The position numbers and the translations under genes were made by a program. A stretch of DNA of 35,089 nt. Origin: Candidatus Butyricicoccus avicola (GTDB lineage: Bacteria; Bacillota; Clostridia; Oscillospirales; Butyricicoccaceae). The stretch is taken from positions 68,987 to 104,075 of the forward strand of contig DWWZ01000154.1 of NCBI GenBank assembly GCA_019119435.1. The letters are read 5' to 3'. How positions within the stretch are numbered: position 1 is the first letter of the stretch; the number at the start of each line of letters is the position of its first letter. Shown here in pieces: positions 7,554 through 13,516 of this stretch. The notes under the pieces are model-generated. The model was given only the letters and a program-made list of their open reading frames with translations. It did not search any database and was not told the origin of the DNA.

Positions 7554-7919
7554 ATGAAGCAAAATCATCTGGAAATGTGCCTCCTGTTTGACTTCTACGG
7601 CGAGATGCTGACCGACAAACAGCGCGAGCTGTTCGACCTGTACTATAATGAGGACCTGTCGCTCTCCGAGATTGCCGAGCACGTGGGCATCACCCGCCAG
7701 GGCGTGCGCGACGCCATCGTCCGCGCCGAGCATACGCTCACCGAACTGGAGGAAAAGCTTGGCCTGGTCTGCCGCTACGGCAAGATCGACCAGCACATCG
7801 CGGCGCTGGCCCAGGAGGTCAAGATGCTCTCGCGCATCAACGCAAACTACATGCAAAACGACGAGATCGGCAAGATCCTCGCCCGCATGCACGAACACAT
7901 CCACGCCATCACCGGCTGA
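7554..7919 (+). CDS. ylxM: YlxM, signal-recognition-particle-associated HTH protein
   Basis: 121-residue UPF0122/YlxM-family protein. It has a sigma-factor-like helix-turn-helix (LSLSEIAEHVGITRQGVRDA, ~residues 33-52) and then a helical tail. The ylxM-ffh pair is conserved in Firmicutes, and YlxM modulates the SRP GTPases in streptococci; a similar role is inferred. ATG at 7554 follows an AAAGGAGG site at proper spacing; the long upstream ORF extension in the track is non-coding sequence read through. The gene has its own strong promoter and 38 bases separate it from ffh. ftsY, often upstream, is absent here. Confidence 0.93.
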   Translation: MKQNHLEMCLLFDFYGEMLTDKQRELFDLYYNEDLSLSEIAEHVGITRQGVRDAIVRAEHTLTELEEKLGLVCRYGKIDQHIAALAQEVKMLSRINANYMQNDEIGKILARMHEHIHAITG

Positions 7920-7957
7920 CCTGCGCCAGCCTTTGCTGAAAGGAGGGCCTTTCCCCA

Positions 7958-9322
7958 ATGGCATTCGAAGGCTTGACCGAAAAAATTTCATCCGCCTTTA
8001 AAAAGCTGCGCGGACAGACCCGCCTGACCGAGGCCGACGTCAAGGACGCCATGCGCGAGATCCGCCTGGCCCTGCTGGAGGCCGACGTCAACTTCAAGGT
8101 CACCAAGGATTTCATCAAGACGGTCACCGAAAAGGCGACCGACGCCGAGATCCTCGAGAGCCTGTCCCCCGCCCAGCAGGTCATCAAGATCGTAAACGAG
8201 GAGCTGGTCCAGCTCCTGGGCGGCAAGGGCGCGCGCATCACCATCGCCCCCAATCCCCCGACCATCGTCATGATGGCCGGCCTGCAGGGCTCGGGCAAGA
8301 CCACGAACGCGGCAAAGCTTGCCGGCCTGTTCAAAAAGCAGCAGCAGCGCCGCCCCCTGCTCGTCGCCTGCGACGTCTACCGTCCGGCCGCCATCGAGCA
8401 GCTCAAGGTGGTCGGCCGCCAGCTGGACATCCCGGTCTTTGACATGGGCCAGGGCGACCCGGTCGAAATCGCCAAGGAGGGCGTCATCCACGCGCGCAAG
8501 AACGGCTATGACATGGTCTTTCTGGACACGGCCGGCCGGCTGCACATCGACGAGGCCCTCATGGACGAGCTCAAAAATATCAAGGCCGCGGTCGGGCCGC
8601 ACGAGATCCTGCTCGTCGTGGACGCCATGACCGGCCAGGACGCGGTGAACGTCGCCAAGGTCTTTGACGAGGCCCTGGACATCAGCGGCGTGCTCATGAG
8701 CAAGATGGACGGCGACGCCAGAGGCGGCGCGGCCCTGTCGGTCAAGGCCGTCACGGGTAAGCCCATCATGTACATCGGCACGGGCGAGAAGCTCGACAAC
8801 ATCGAGCCCTTCCACCCCGACCGCATGGCCTCGCGCATTTTGGGCATGGGCGACGTGCTCACCCTCATCGAGAAGGCCCAGCAGGCCGTCGACCAGAAGC
8901 AGGCCGTGCAGGTGGCCAAAAAGATGTCGGCGGGCAAGCTGACGCTGACCGATTTCTACGAGCAGCTGCAGCAGGTCAAGAACATGGGCTCCATGGAGGA
9001 CATGCTCGGCATGATCCCCGGCCTGGACGCCAAGGCGCTCTCGGGCGCGCAGCTGGACGGCTCGGCCATGCGCCGCACCGAGGCCATCATCCAGTCCATG
9101 ACCCCCAAGGAGCGCGACAACCCCTCCATCATCAACTACAGCCGCAAAAAGCGCATCGCCGCCGGCTGCGGCCTCAAGATCGAGGAGGTCAACAAGCTCT
9201 TAAAGCAGTTTGAAGCCATGCAGAAGATGACAAAGCAGCTCGCCGGCATGCAAAAACGCGCCAAAAAGCGCCGCGGCAAGGGCGGCTTCCCCGGCTTTGG
9301 CGGCTTCAAGCTTCCGTTTTAA
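7958..9322 (+). CDS. ffh: Signal recognition particle protein Ffh (SRP54)
   Basis: GTPase that binds 4.5S/scRNA and signal sequences and delivers ribosomes to FtsY at the membrane. The 454-residue product has an N domain with ALLEADVNFKV, a G domain with P-loop GLQGSGKTTN (108-117), DTAGRLHIDE and SKMDGDARGGAAL, and a methionine-rich M domain from about residue 300 (e.g. MGSMEDMLGMIPG) ending in a basic Gly-rich tail KKRRGKGGFPGFGGF. ATG at 7958 has an AAAGGAGGG site. It leads into rpsP without a visible terminator, so ylxM-ffh-rpsP-khpA are probably co-transcribed. Confidence 0.98.
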   Translation: MAFEGLTEKISSAFKKLRGQTRLTEADVKDAMREIRLALLEADVNFKVTKDFIKTVTEKATDAEILESLSPAQQVIKIVNEELVQLLGGKGARITIAPNPPTIVMMAGLQGSGKTTNAAKLAGLFKKQQQRRPLLVACDVYRPAAIEQLKVVGRQLDIPVFDMGQGDPVEIAKEGVIHARKNGYDMVFLDTAGRLHIDEALMDELKNIKAAVGPHEILLVVDAMTGQDAVNVAKVFDEALDISGVLMSKMDGDARGGAALSVKAVTGKPIMYIGTGEKLDNIEPFHPDRMASRILGMGDVLTLIEKAQQAVDQKQAVQVAKKMSAGKLTLTDFYEQLQQVKNMGSMEDMLGMIPGLDAKALSGAQLDGSAMRRTEAIIQSMTPKERDNPSIINYSRKKRIAAGCGLKIEEVNKLLKQFEAMQKMTKQLAGMQKRAKKRRGKGGFPGFGGFKLPF

Positions 9323-9328
9323 CCGTTG

Positions 9329-9347
9329 TTGTAAATGAACTTTACAA
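9329..9347 (+). promoter_or_regulatory. Small AT-rich hairpin in the ffh-rpsP gap
   Basis: TTGTAAA, loop TGAAC, TTTACAA: a perfect 7-bp stem 32 bases before the rpsP start. No T-tract or promoter hexamers are obvious beside it. Role unknown; possibly an mRNA stability or processing element. Confidence 0.4.
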
Positions 9348-9379
9348 ATAGAACCACCATTTCAAGGAGGTGAAAATCC

Positions 9380-9619
9380 ATGGTAAAGATTAGACTTCGC
9401 AGAATGGGCGCCAAGAAGAACCCGTTCTACCGTGTCGTTGTCGCTGATTCCCGCTTCCCGCGTGACGGCCGCTTCATCGAGGAGCTCGGTACCTACAACC
9501 CGATGACTTCCGAGGACGCAGTCAAGATCGACGCAGAGCGCGCGCAGGCTTGGATCAAGAAGGGCGCGCAGCCGACCGATACCGTTCGCGGTCTGCTCAA
9601 GAAGGCCGGCGTGCTCTAA
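9380..9619 (+). CDS. rpsP: Ribosomal protein S16
   Basis: Small-subunit protein of 79 residues, opening [20 protein letters not shown] and containing [13 protein letters not shown], both hallmark S16 stretches; it helps fold the 5' domain of 16S rRNA. A strong AAGGAGGTG site precedes the ATG. Compared with its neighbours it uses more T-ending codons, as highly expressed genes here seem to do. It is followed 17 bases later by khpA. Confidence 0.98.
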   Translation: MVKIRLRRMGAKKNPFYRVVVADSRFPRDGRFIEELGTYNPMTSEDAVKIDAERAQAWIKKGAQPTDTVRGLLKKAGVL

Positions 9620-9636
9620 GGATGAGTGAGGTTATT

Positions 9637-9873
9637 ATGGATATGAAAGAACTTTTAACCTACATCGTGGCAAACCTGGTCTCGGACCCCTCGGCCATCT
9701 CCATCGAGGAGAACACCGAGGGCGATGAGGTGACCTATTCCCTGCGCGTCGCGCCGGAGGACATGGGCCGCGTCATCGGCCGTCACGGCCGCATTGCCAA
9801 GGAGATCCGCACGCTCATGAAGGCGGCAGGCAATCGTGAAAACAAGAAGGTCACGGTCGACATCTGCGACTGA
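9637..9873 (+). CDS. khpA: KhpA, KH-domain RNA-binding protein
   Basis: 78-residue single KH-domain protein (YlqC family). The RNA-binding GxxG loop is in GRVIGRHGRIAKEIRTL. In Gram-positives KhpA pairs with KhpB/EloR and affects cell elongation and small-RNA regulation; a khpB gene is not in this window. Two starts are possible: ATG 9622 lies 2 bases after the rpsP stop without a ribosome-binding site, whereas ATG 9637 has a GAGG motif 6 bases upstream and gives the usual family length, so it is preferred. The rpsP-khpA-rimM-trmD order is standard for Firmicutes. Confidence 0.93.
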   Translation: MDMKELLTYIVANLVSDPSAISIEENTEGDEVTYSLRVAPEDMGRVIGRHGRIAKEIRTLMKAAGNRENKKVTVDICD

Positions 9874-9911
9874 GGGCCGCGGCCGGCGGGGTCTGTTCCC
9901 CCGGTCAAACC

Positions 9912-9943
9912 AGACCTGTCTTTTGGCAGGTCTTTTCTTTTGG
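9912..9943 (+). terminator. Intrinsic terminator/attenuator between khpA and rimM
   Basis: AGACCTGTC pairs with GGCAGGTCT (9 bp with one G-T pair) around a TTTT loop, followed by TTCTTTT. It would cut read-through from ffh-rpsP-khpA into rimM-trmD. Confidence 0.7.
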
Positions 9944-9974
9944 CGGCAAGGCCGCACAGATCCGGAGGTTTTTT

Positions 9975-10481
9975 ATGCGAAAACAATTTCTCGAGGCCGG
10001 CAAGATCGTCAACACCCACGGCGTCTCCGGCGACGTCAAGGTACAGTCCTGGTGCGACACGCCCGAGGTGCTGGCCCAGTTTGACACCCTGTACTTTTCC
10101 CCGTCCGAGCCGGTCCAGGTGCGCAAGGCCACCGTGCACAAGGGCTGCGTCATCATGCGCCTTGCCGGCGTCTCCACCTGCGAGGCGGCCGAGGCGCTCA
10201 AGGGCCGCGTGCTCTACCTCAACCGCGCCGACGTCGACCTGCCGGACGACCTGGCGTTCATCCAGGACATGATCGGCCTGACGGTCTACGACGTGCGCAC
10301 CGAAAGCGTCATCGGTACGCTCAAGGAAGTGCTGACCACCAACCCGGCGCACGACATGTACGTCATCCGCCGCGAGGGCGCGCCCGACGCGCTCATCCCG
10401 GCCTGCCCGCCCTTCCTCGTGTCGGTCGACCTGGACGCGGGCCGGCTGACCGTGCGCACGATCGAGGGGCTTTTGGAATGA
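9975..10481 (+). CDS. rimM: Ribosome maturation factor RimM
   Basis: 168-residue protein that binds S19 and assists 30S head assembly. The N-terminal RimM domain begins EAGKIVNTHGVSGDVKVQSW and the C-terminal PRC-barrel covers MIGLTVYDVRTESVIGTL to LIPACPPFLVSVDLD. A GGAGG site precedes the ATG. Its last codons overlap the trmD start as ATGA, so the two are translationally coupled, as is common for this pair. It lies 41 bases beyond a terminator-like hairpin, so part of its expression may depend on read-through. Confidence 0.96.
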   Translation: MRKQFLEAGKIVNTHGVSGDVKVQSWCDTPEVLAQFDTLYFSPSEPVQVRKATVHKGCVIMRLAGVSTCEAAEALKGRVLYLNRADVDLPDDLAFIQDMIGLTVYDVRTESVIGTLKEVLTTNPAHDMYVIRREGAPDALIPACPPFLVSVDLDAGRLTVRTIEGLLE

Positions 10482-11212
10482 GGATCGACATTATGACGCT
10501 GTTCCCCGGCCTCATCGACGGGGTGATGCGCGAGAGCATCATCGGCCGGGCGCAGGCCAAGGGCCTGGTGGAGATCCGCGCGGTCAACATCCGCGACTAC
10601 GCGCTGGACAAGCACCACAAGGCCGACGACGCGCCCTACGGCGGCGGGCGCGGCATGGTCATGCTGCCCGAGCCGCTCTATCTGTGCCACCAGGCGCTGA
10701 CCGGCGGCGCGCACGTGCACACGGTCATGATGAGCGCGCAGGGCGCGCCCTTCTGCCAGGCCAAGGCGCGCGAGCTCTTGGCGCGCGAGCGGTTCATCCT
10801 CGTGTGCGGGCACTACGAGGGCATCGACCAGCGCTTCATCGACACCTGCGTGGACGAGGAGATCTCGATCGGCGACTTTGTGCTGACCGGCGGCGAGATC
10901 CCGGCCATGGCGGTGGCCGACGCAGTGTGCCGGATGGTGCCGGGCGTGCTGCCCGACGCGGCCGCCTTCCAGGAGGAGAGCCACTGGAACGGGCTGCTGG
11001 AGTACCCGCAGTACACCCACCCGGCCGACTGGCGCGGCCGGGCGGTGCCCGAGGTGCTCTTATCCGGCCACCACGCAAACATCGCGCGCTGGCGGCGCAA
11101 GATGTCGCTCGCGCGCACGCGGCGCGACCGGCCCGACCTCTTTGCCGCCTGGCAGCCGCAGGACAAGCAGGACAAAAAGATCCTGCAGGAGATCCTCGAC
11201 GAGGAGCTTTGA
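10478..11212 (+). CDS. trmD: tRNA (guanine37-N1)-methyltransferase TrmD
   Basis: SPOUT-class S-adenosylmethionine enzyme that methylates G37 of tRNAs to prevent +1 frameshifting. The 244-residue protein shows YGGGRGMVMLPEPL, GHYEGIDQRF and the knotted SAM-binding region SIGDFVLTGGEIPAM. The start overlaps rimM by ATGA. In most Firmicutes rplS (L19) follows; here a hairpin and then an unrelated sugar kinase with its own promoter follow instead. Confidence 0.97.
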   Translation: MRIDIMTLFPGLIDGVMRESIIGRAQAKGLVEIRAVNIRDYALDKHHKADDAPYGGGRGMVMLPEPLYLCHQALTGGAHVHTVMMSAQGAPFCQAKARELLARERFILVCGHYEGIDQRFIDTCVDEEISIGDFVLTGGEIPAMAVADAVCRMVPGVLPDAAAFQEESHWNGLLEYPQYTHPADWRGRAVPEVLLSGHHANIARWRRKMSLARTRRDRPDLFAAWQPQDKQDKKILQEILDEEL

Positions 11213-11244
11213 GCCGCCCCGCCAGGGGCCGGCCGGCTTCCACC

Positions 11245-11259
11245 CGCCCCTTCGGGGCG
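11245..11259 (+). terminator. Weak hairpin after trmD, possible terminator
   Basis: CGCCCC-TTC-GGGGCG, a 6-bp GC stem ~30 bases past the trmD stop, followed by a few bases and TAAAATTTTATTT rather than a clean T run. Possibly ends the rimM-trmD message. Confidence 0.45.
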
Positions 11260-11272
11260 CGGTAAAATTTTA

Positions 11273-11301
11273 TTTACATTCCCCCGCGCATTCGGTATAA
11301 T
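11273..11301 (+). promoter_or_regulatory. Sigma-A-type promoter of the pfkB-family gene
   Basis: TTTACA, 17 bases, TATAAT: a 5/6 -35 and perfect -10, with the ATG ~30 bases past the expected start of transcription. Confidence 0.85.
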
Positions 11302-11337
11302 AAAACTATAAGATTGTGCACGCAGGAGGAACCCCTC

Positions 11338-12279
11338 ATGATTATTACCATCACGCTCAATCCCGCCATGGACCGTACCCTGCGCATCGAGCATCCGCTC
11401 GTGCCCAACAAGCTCAACCGCGCCTCCAGCACATCGGTCGAGCCCGGCGGCAAGGGCATCAACGTCTCCCGCGCCCTCAAGGCGCTCGGCGGCGAAAGCG
11501 TCGCCCTGGGCTTCAGCGCCGGCAACAACGGCCGCTCCATGAAGGATGCGCTGACCTCGGTCGATATCCACCACGACTTCGTTGACGTGCCCGGCAACAC
11601 CCGCGTCAACCTCCAGATCATCGACCTCGACGGCAACCACACCGAGATCAACGAGCCCGGCTTCAAGATCGCCGACGGCGATTTCCTGCGCTTTTTGGAG
11701 CGCGTCGAGTTCTACCTCGACGGCCAGAACATCTTCGTCATCTCCGGCTCGGTCCCCCCTGGCTTCCCCATGCACAACTTCTCCGAGCTCATCAAGACCA
11801 TCAAAAAGGCCGGCTGCCGCCTGATCGTCGATGAGCCCGGCGACCTCATGCGCGAGGCCCTCAAGTACGAGCCCGACTTCGTCAAGCCCAACATCTTTGA
11901 GCTGGCCGAGCTCGTGGGCGACGAGCCCACCGTCGACCCCGACAAGCTCGCCCCCAGCGCCCGCAAGCTGCTGGGCATGGGCGCGCAGGCCGTCTGCGTC
12001 TCCATGGGCCCCGAGGGCGCCCTGTTCATCTCCAAACGCGAGCCCGAGGTGCTCTACGTCAACAGCAACCCCAAGATCTACGACGAGGGCGCGGTCGGCA
12101 CCGGCGACGCCATGGTCGGCGCCATCGCAAACTCCATGGACAAAAACCTGAGCTTTGTCGAGATGGCCAAGTTCACCGTCGCCACCGGGCGCGCCTGCGC
12201 CCGCCTGGCCGGCACCGAGATGGCCTCCCTCAAGCGGGTCTATGAGGTCTATGAGAGCCTGCTCGTCTACACCGTCTGA
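11338..12279 (+). CDS. PfkB-family hexose-phosphate kinase (1-phosphofructokinase / tagatose-6-phosphate kinase type)
   Basis: 313-residue ribokinase-fold sugar kinase. It opens MIITITLNPAMDRTL, the typical 1-phosphofructokinase/LacC start, with the sugar-binding EPGGKGINVSRAL at 36-48 and the ATP/anion-hole motif GAVGTGDAMVGA, in which Asp257 would be the catalytic base; the usual GAGD reads GTGD. No fruR, fruA or lac genes are beside it, so the substrate (fructose-1-P, tagatose-6-P or another) cannot be fixed. ATG at 11338 is chosen over the track start because of its CAGGAGGA site. It is a single-gene transcript with its own promoter and strong terminator. Confidence 0.9.
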   Translation: MIITITLNPAMDRTLRIEHPLVPNKLNRASSTSVEPGGKGINVSRALKALGGESVALGFSAGNNGRSMKDALTSVDIHHDFVDVPGNTRVNLQIIDLDGNHTEINEPGFKIADGDFLRFLERVEFYLDGQNIFVISGSVPPGFPMHNFSELIKTIKKAGCRLIVDEPGDLMREALKYEPDFVKPNIFELAELVGDEPTVDPDKLAPSARKLLGMGAQAVCVSMGPEGALFISKREPEVLYVNSNPKIYDEGAVGTGDAMVGAIANSMDKNLSFVEMAKFTVATGRACARLAGTEMASLKRVYEVYESLLVYTV

Positions 12280-12333
12280 CCGGCGGTATCTTTCTTCATA
12301 CAGCCCGTTTCTTGTTTGTCCTATCCTAAATCA

Positions 12334-12380
12334 GCGTGCGCCGCGTTCCGGTCCGTCCGGGGCGCGGCGTGCGCTTTTTT
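12334..12380 (+). terminator. Strong intrinsic terminator after pfkB gene
   Basis: GCGTGCGCCGCG pairs over 12 bp (two G-T pairs) with CGCGGCGTGCGC, followed directly by TTTTTT. Confidence 0.9.
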
Positions 12381-12392
12381 GCGCCCTTTTCC

Positions 12393-12444
12393 GGACATCT
12401 TTCGCAGGGGCATGTCCTGTGACACCGCTCTGCGAACCGTGTCA
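12393..12444 (+). promoter_or_regulatory. Two inverted repeats upstream of the replisome-organiser-like gene
   Basis: GGACAT...ATGTCC (12393-12417) and TGACAC...GTGTCA (12420-12444, 13-base gap). The second ends 1 base before the -35 hexamer, an activator-like or repressor-like position. Function inferred from placement only. Confidence 0.35.
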
Positions 12445-12445
12445 G

Positions 12446-12474
12446 TAGACAAAAGCGGCCGGATGTAGTATAAT
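12446..12474 (+). promoter_or_regulatory. Sigma-A-type promoter of the replisome-organiser-like gene
   Basis: TAGACA, 17 bases, TATAAT (5/6 and 6/6). The gene therefore looks actively transcribed and not a silent remnant. Confidence 0.8.
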
Positions 12475-12527
12475 AGATCCAGAACATTCGTTCGCTATTT
12501 CATCTGTCAAAAAGGAGGTGCCGCACG

Positions 12528-13421
12528 ATGGCAATGCGACGCATGATCTCCAGGCGGCTGGCCGAGAGCGACCGCTTCCTGGACCTTCCCCTGGCCGCCC
12601 GCGGCCTGTACCTGCACCTGGTCACCTCGGCCGACGACGACGGCCTGCTCGGCGGCGTGCGCGCCCTGCTGCGCATGGCCGGGGCGACCGAGCGCGAGCT
12701 CTCCGCCCTGGTCGAGGGCGGCTTCCTGCTCGCCCTGCCCGACGGCGTCTATGCCGTGCGCCACTGGCTCAGCCAGAACAGGATGCGCCGGGACCGCTAT
12801 ACCCCCACCATCTATACCGCGCAGTTTGAAGCCCTCGGCGTGGACGCGAGCGGCAATTATTTTTTGAAATCTTCCTGGCAACCCAGTATAGGTCAGTCTA
12901 AGTCAGGTCAGGATAGTCCAGGTCAGTCTAGTCCAGGTCAGTCTAGGTCAGATCAGGACAGCCCAGGCCAGCGTTGTCCGGCGCAGGCGCCCCCTGCCCC
13001 GGACGACGCGCCGGATGGGCGGATGGATGGAGCGGATGAAGGCGATGATGGGACGGCGGACGGACGGATGCCGCGCGAGCGCGCAGCGGATACGCCGGAC
13101 GGCGGCCAGCTTGCGGACTACTTTGCCCGGCTGTTTGGCTGCGCCATGGGCCGCAGCCTGCGGCAGGCGCTCGATACCCGCCTTGCGGAGGGCGTGCCCG
13201 CCACGGATATCCGGCAGGCCATGGACCGCGCCCACGCCTTCGGGCCGCGCGACCCCTGCGCCTATTTCCGCACGCTGCTGCGGCGGCTGACGCCTGCCCC
13301 GCCGGCCGCAGCCCTGGCAGCGCCCGCGCCCCTGGCCGACTGGGAGAAGGACTGGCTGGACGGCATGCGCCAGCGCCAGCGGCAGATGTCCGAGGTCGCC
13401 GCCCGGCCCGCCGCCCCTTGA
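12528..13421 (+). CDS. Phage-type replisome organiser / DnaD-like replication protein (orphan)
   Basis: 297 residues in three parts. Residues 1-~115 match the winged-helix N-terminal domain of phage replisome organisers: RRMISRRLAESDRFLDLPL, LYLHLVTSADDDGLLG and RRDRYTPTIY. Residues ~122-200 are a low-complexity linker with six pentapeptide repeats (GQSKS, GQDSP, GQSSP, GQSRS, DQDSP, GQRCP) and an acidic stretch. Residues ~204-297 look like a small helical DnaD-type C-terminal domain (QLADYFARLFGC, GPRDPCAYFRTLLRR). An AAAGGAGGTG site precedes the ATG. Phage relatives bind their origin and load helicase; here no phage genes flank it, so it is an orphan with its own promoter. The linker codons (GGT, AGT, CCA) differ from the GC-ending codons of the rest. 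Confidence 0.8.
   Translation: MAMRRMISRRLAESDRFLDLPLAARGLYLHLVTSADDDGLLGGVRALLRMAGATERELSALVEGGFLLALPDGVYAVRHWLSQNRMRRDRYTPTIYTAQFEALGVDASGNYFLKSSWQPSIGQSKSGQDSPGQSSPGQSRSDQDSPGQRCPAQAPPAPDDAPDGRMDGADEGDDGTADGRMPRERAADTPDGGQLADYFARLFGCAMGRSLRQALDTRLAEGVPATDIRQAMDRAHAFGPRDPCAYFRTLLRRLTPAPPAAALAAPAPLADWEKDWLDGMRQRQRQMSEVAARPAAP
12855..12873 (+). other. AT-rich patch inside the replisome-organiser-like gene
   Basis: AATTATTTTTTGAAATCTT: 17 of 19 bases are A/T inside an otherwise very GC-rich gene, 17 bases before the direct repeats. It has the look of a DNA-unwinding element, which is inference. Confidence 0.5.
12891..12980 (+). repeat. Six tandem 15-bp direct repeats (candidate iterons)
   Basis: In-frame 15-bp units starting at 12891, 12906, 12921, 12936, 12951 and 12966. 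The best conserved form is GGTCAGTCTAGTCCA; copies 1-4 differ at few positions and copies 5-6 are degenerate. Third-base positions are also conserved, in codons rare elsewhere in the gene. Confidence 0.9.
13012..13070 (+). repeat. Degenerate GGATG/GGACG repeat tract
   Basis: About 60 bases dominated by GGATGG, CGGATG and GGACGG units, encoding the acidic Asp/Gly linker DGRMDGADEGDDG. It may simply be low-complexity coding sequence. Confidence 0.55.
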
Positions 13422-13444
13422 TCGTGTCCGGCTGCCAAGGGCAC

Positions 13445-13479
13445 AAAAAGCCCGGACGCCGTGCGGGCGGCATCCGGGC
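13445..13479 (-). terminator. Intrinsic terminator after the P1B ATPase gene
   Basis: Minus strand: GCCCGGATGCCG pairs with CGGCGTCCGGGC (11 of 12 bp), then TTTTT. It sits between the convergent replisome-organiser-like gene and the ATPase gene; the T run favours the minus strand. Confidence 0.8.
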
Positions 13480-13516
13480 CGGAAATGTACGGGTTTTTCA
13501 TGCAGGGATGGCCCGG

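Noticed and set aside
12891-12980. CRISPR array
   Set aside because: Units are 15 bp, directly adjacent, without spacers, and in frame inside a protein-coding gene.
12528-13421. Complete prophage or plasmid remnant
   Set aside because: Only this gene looks phage-related; no integrase, capsid, partition or attachment-site repeats were seen on either side.
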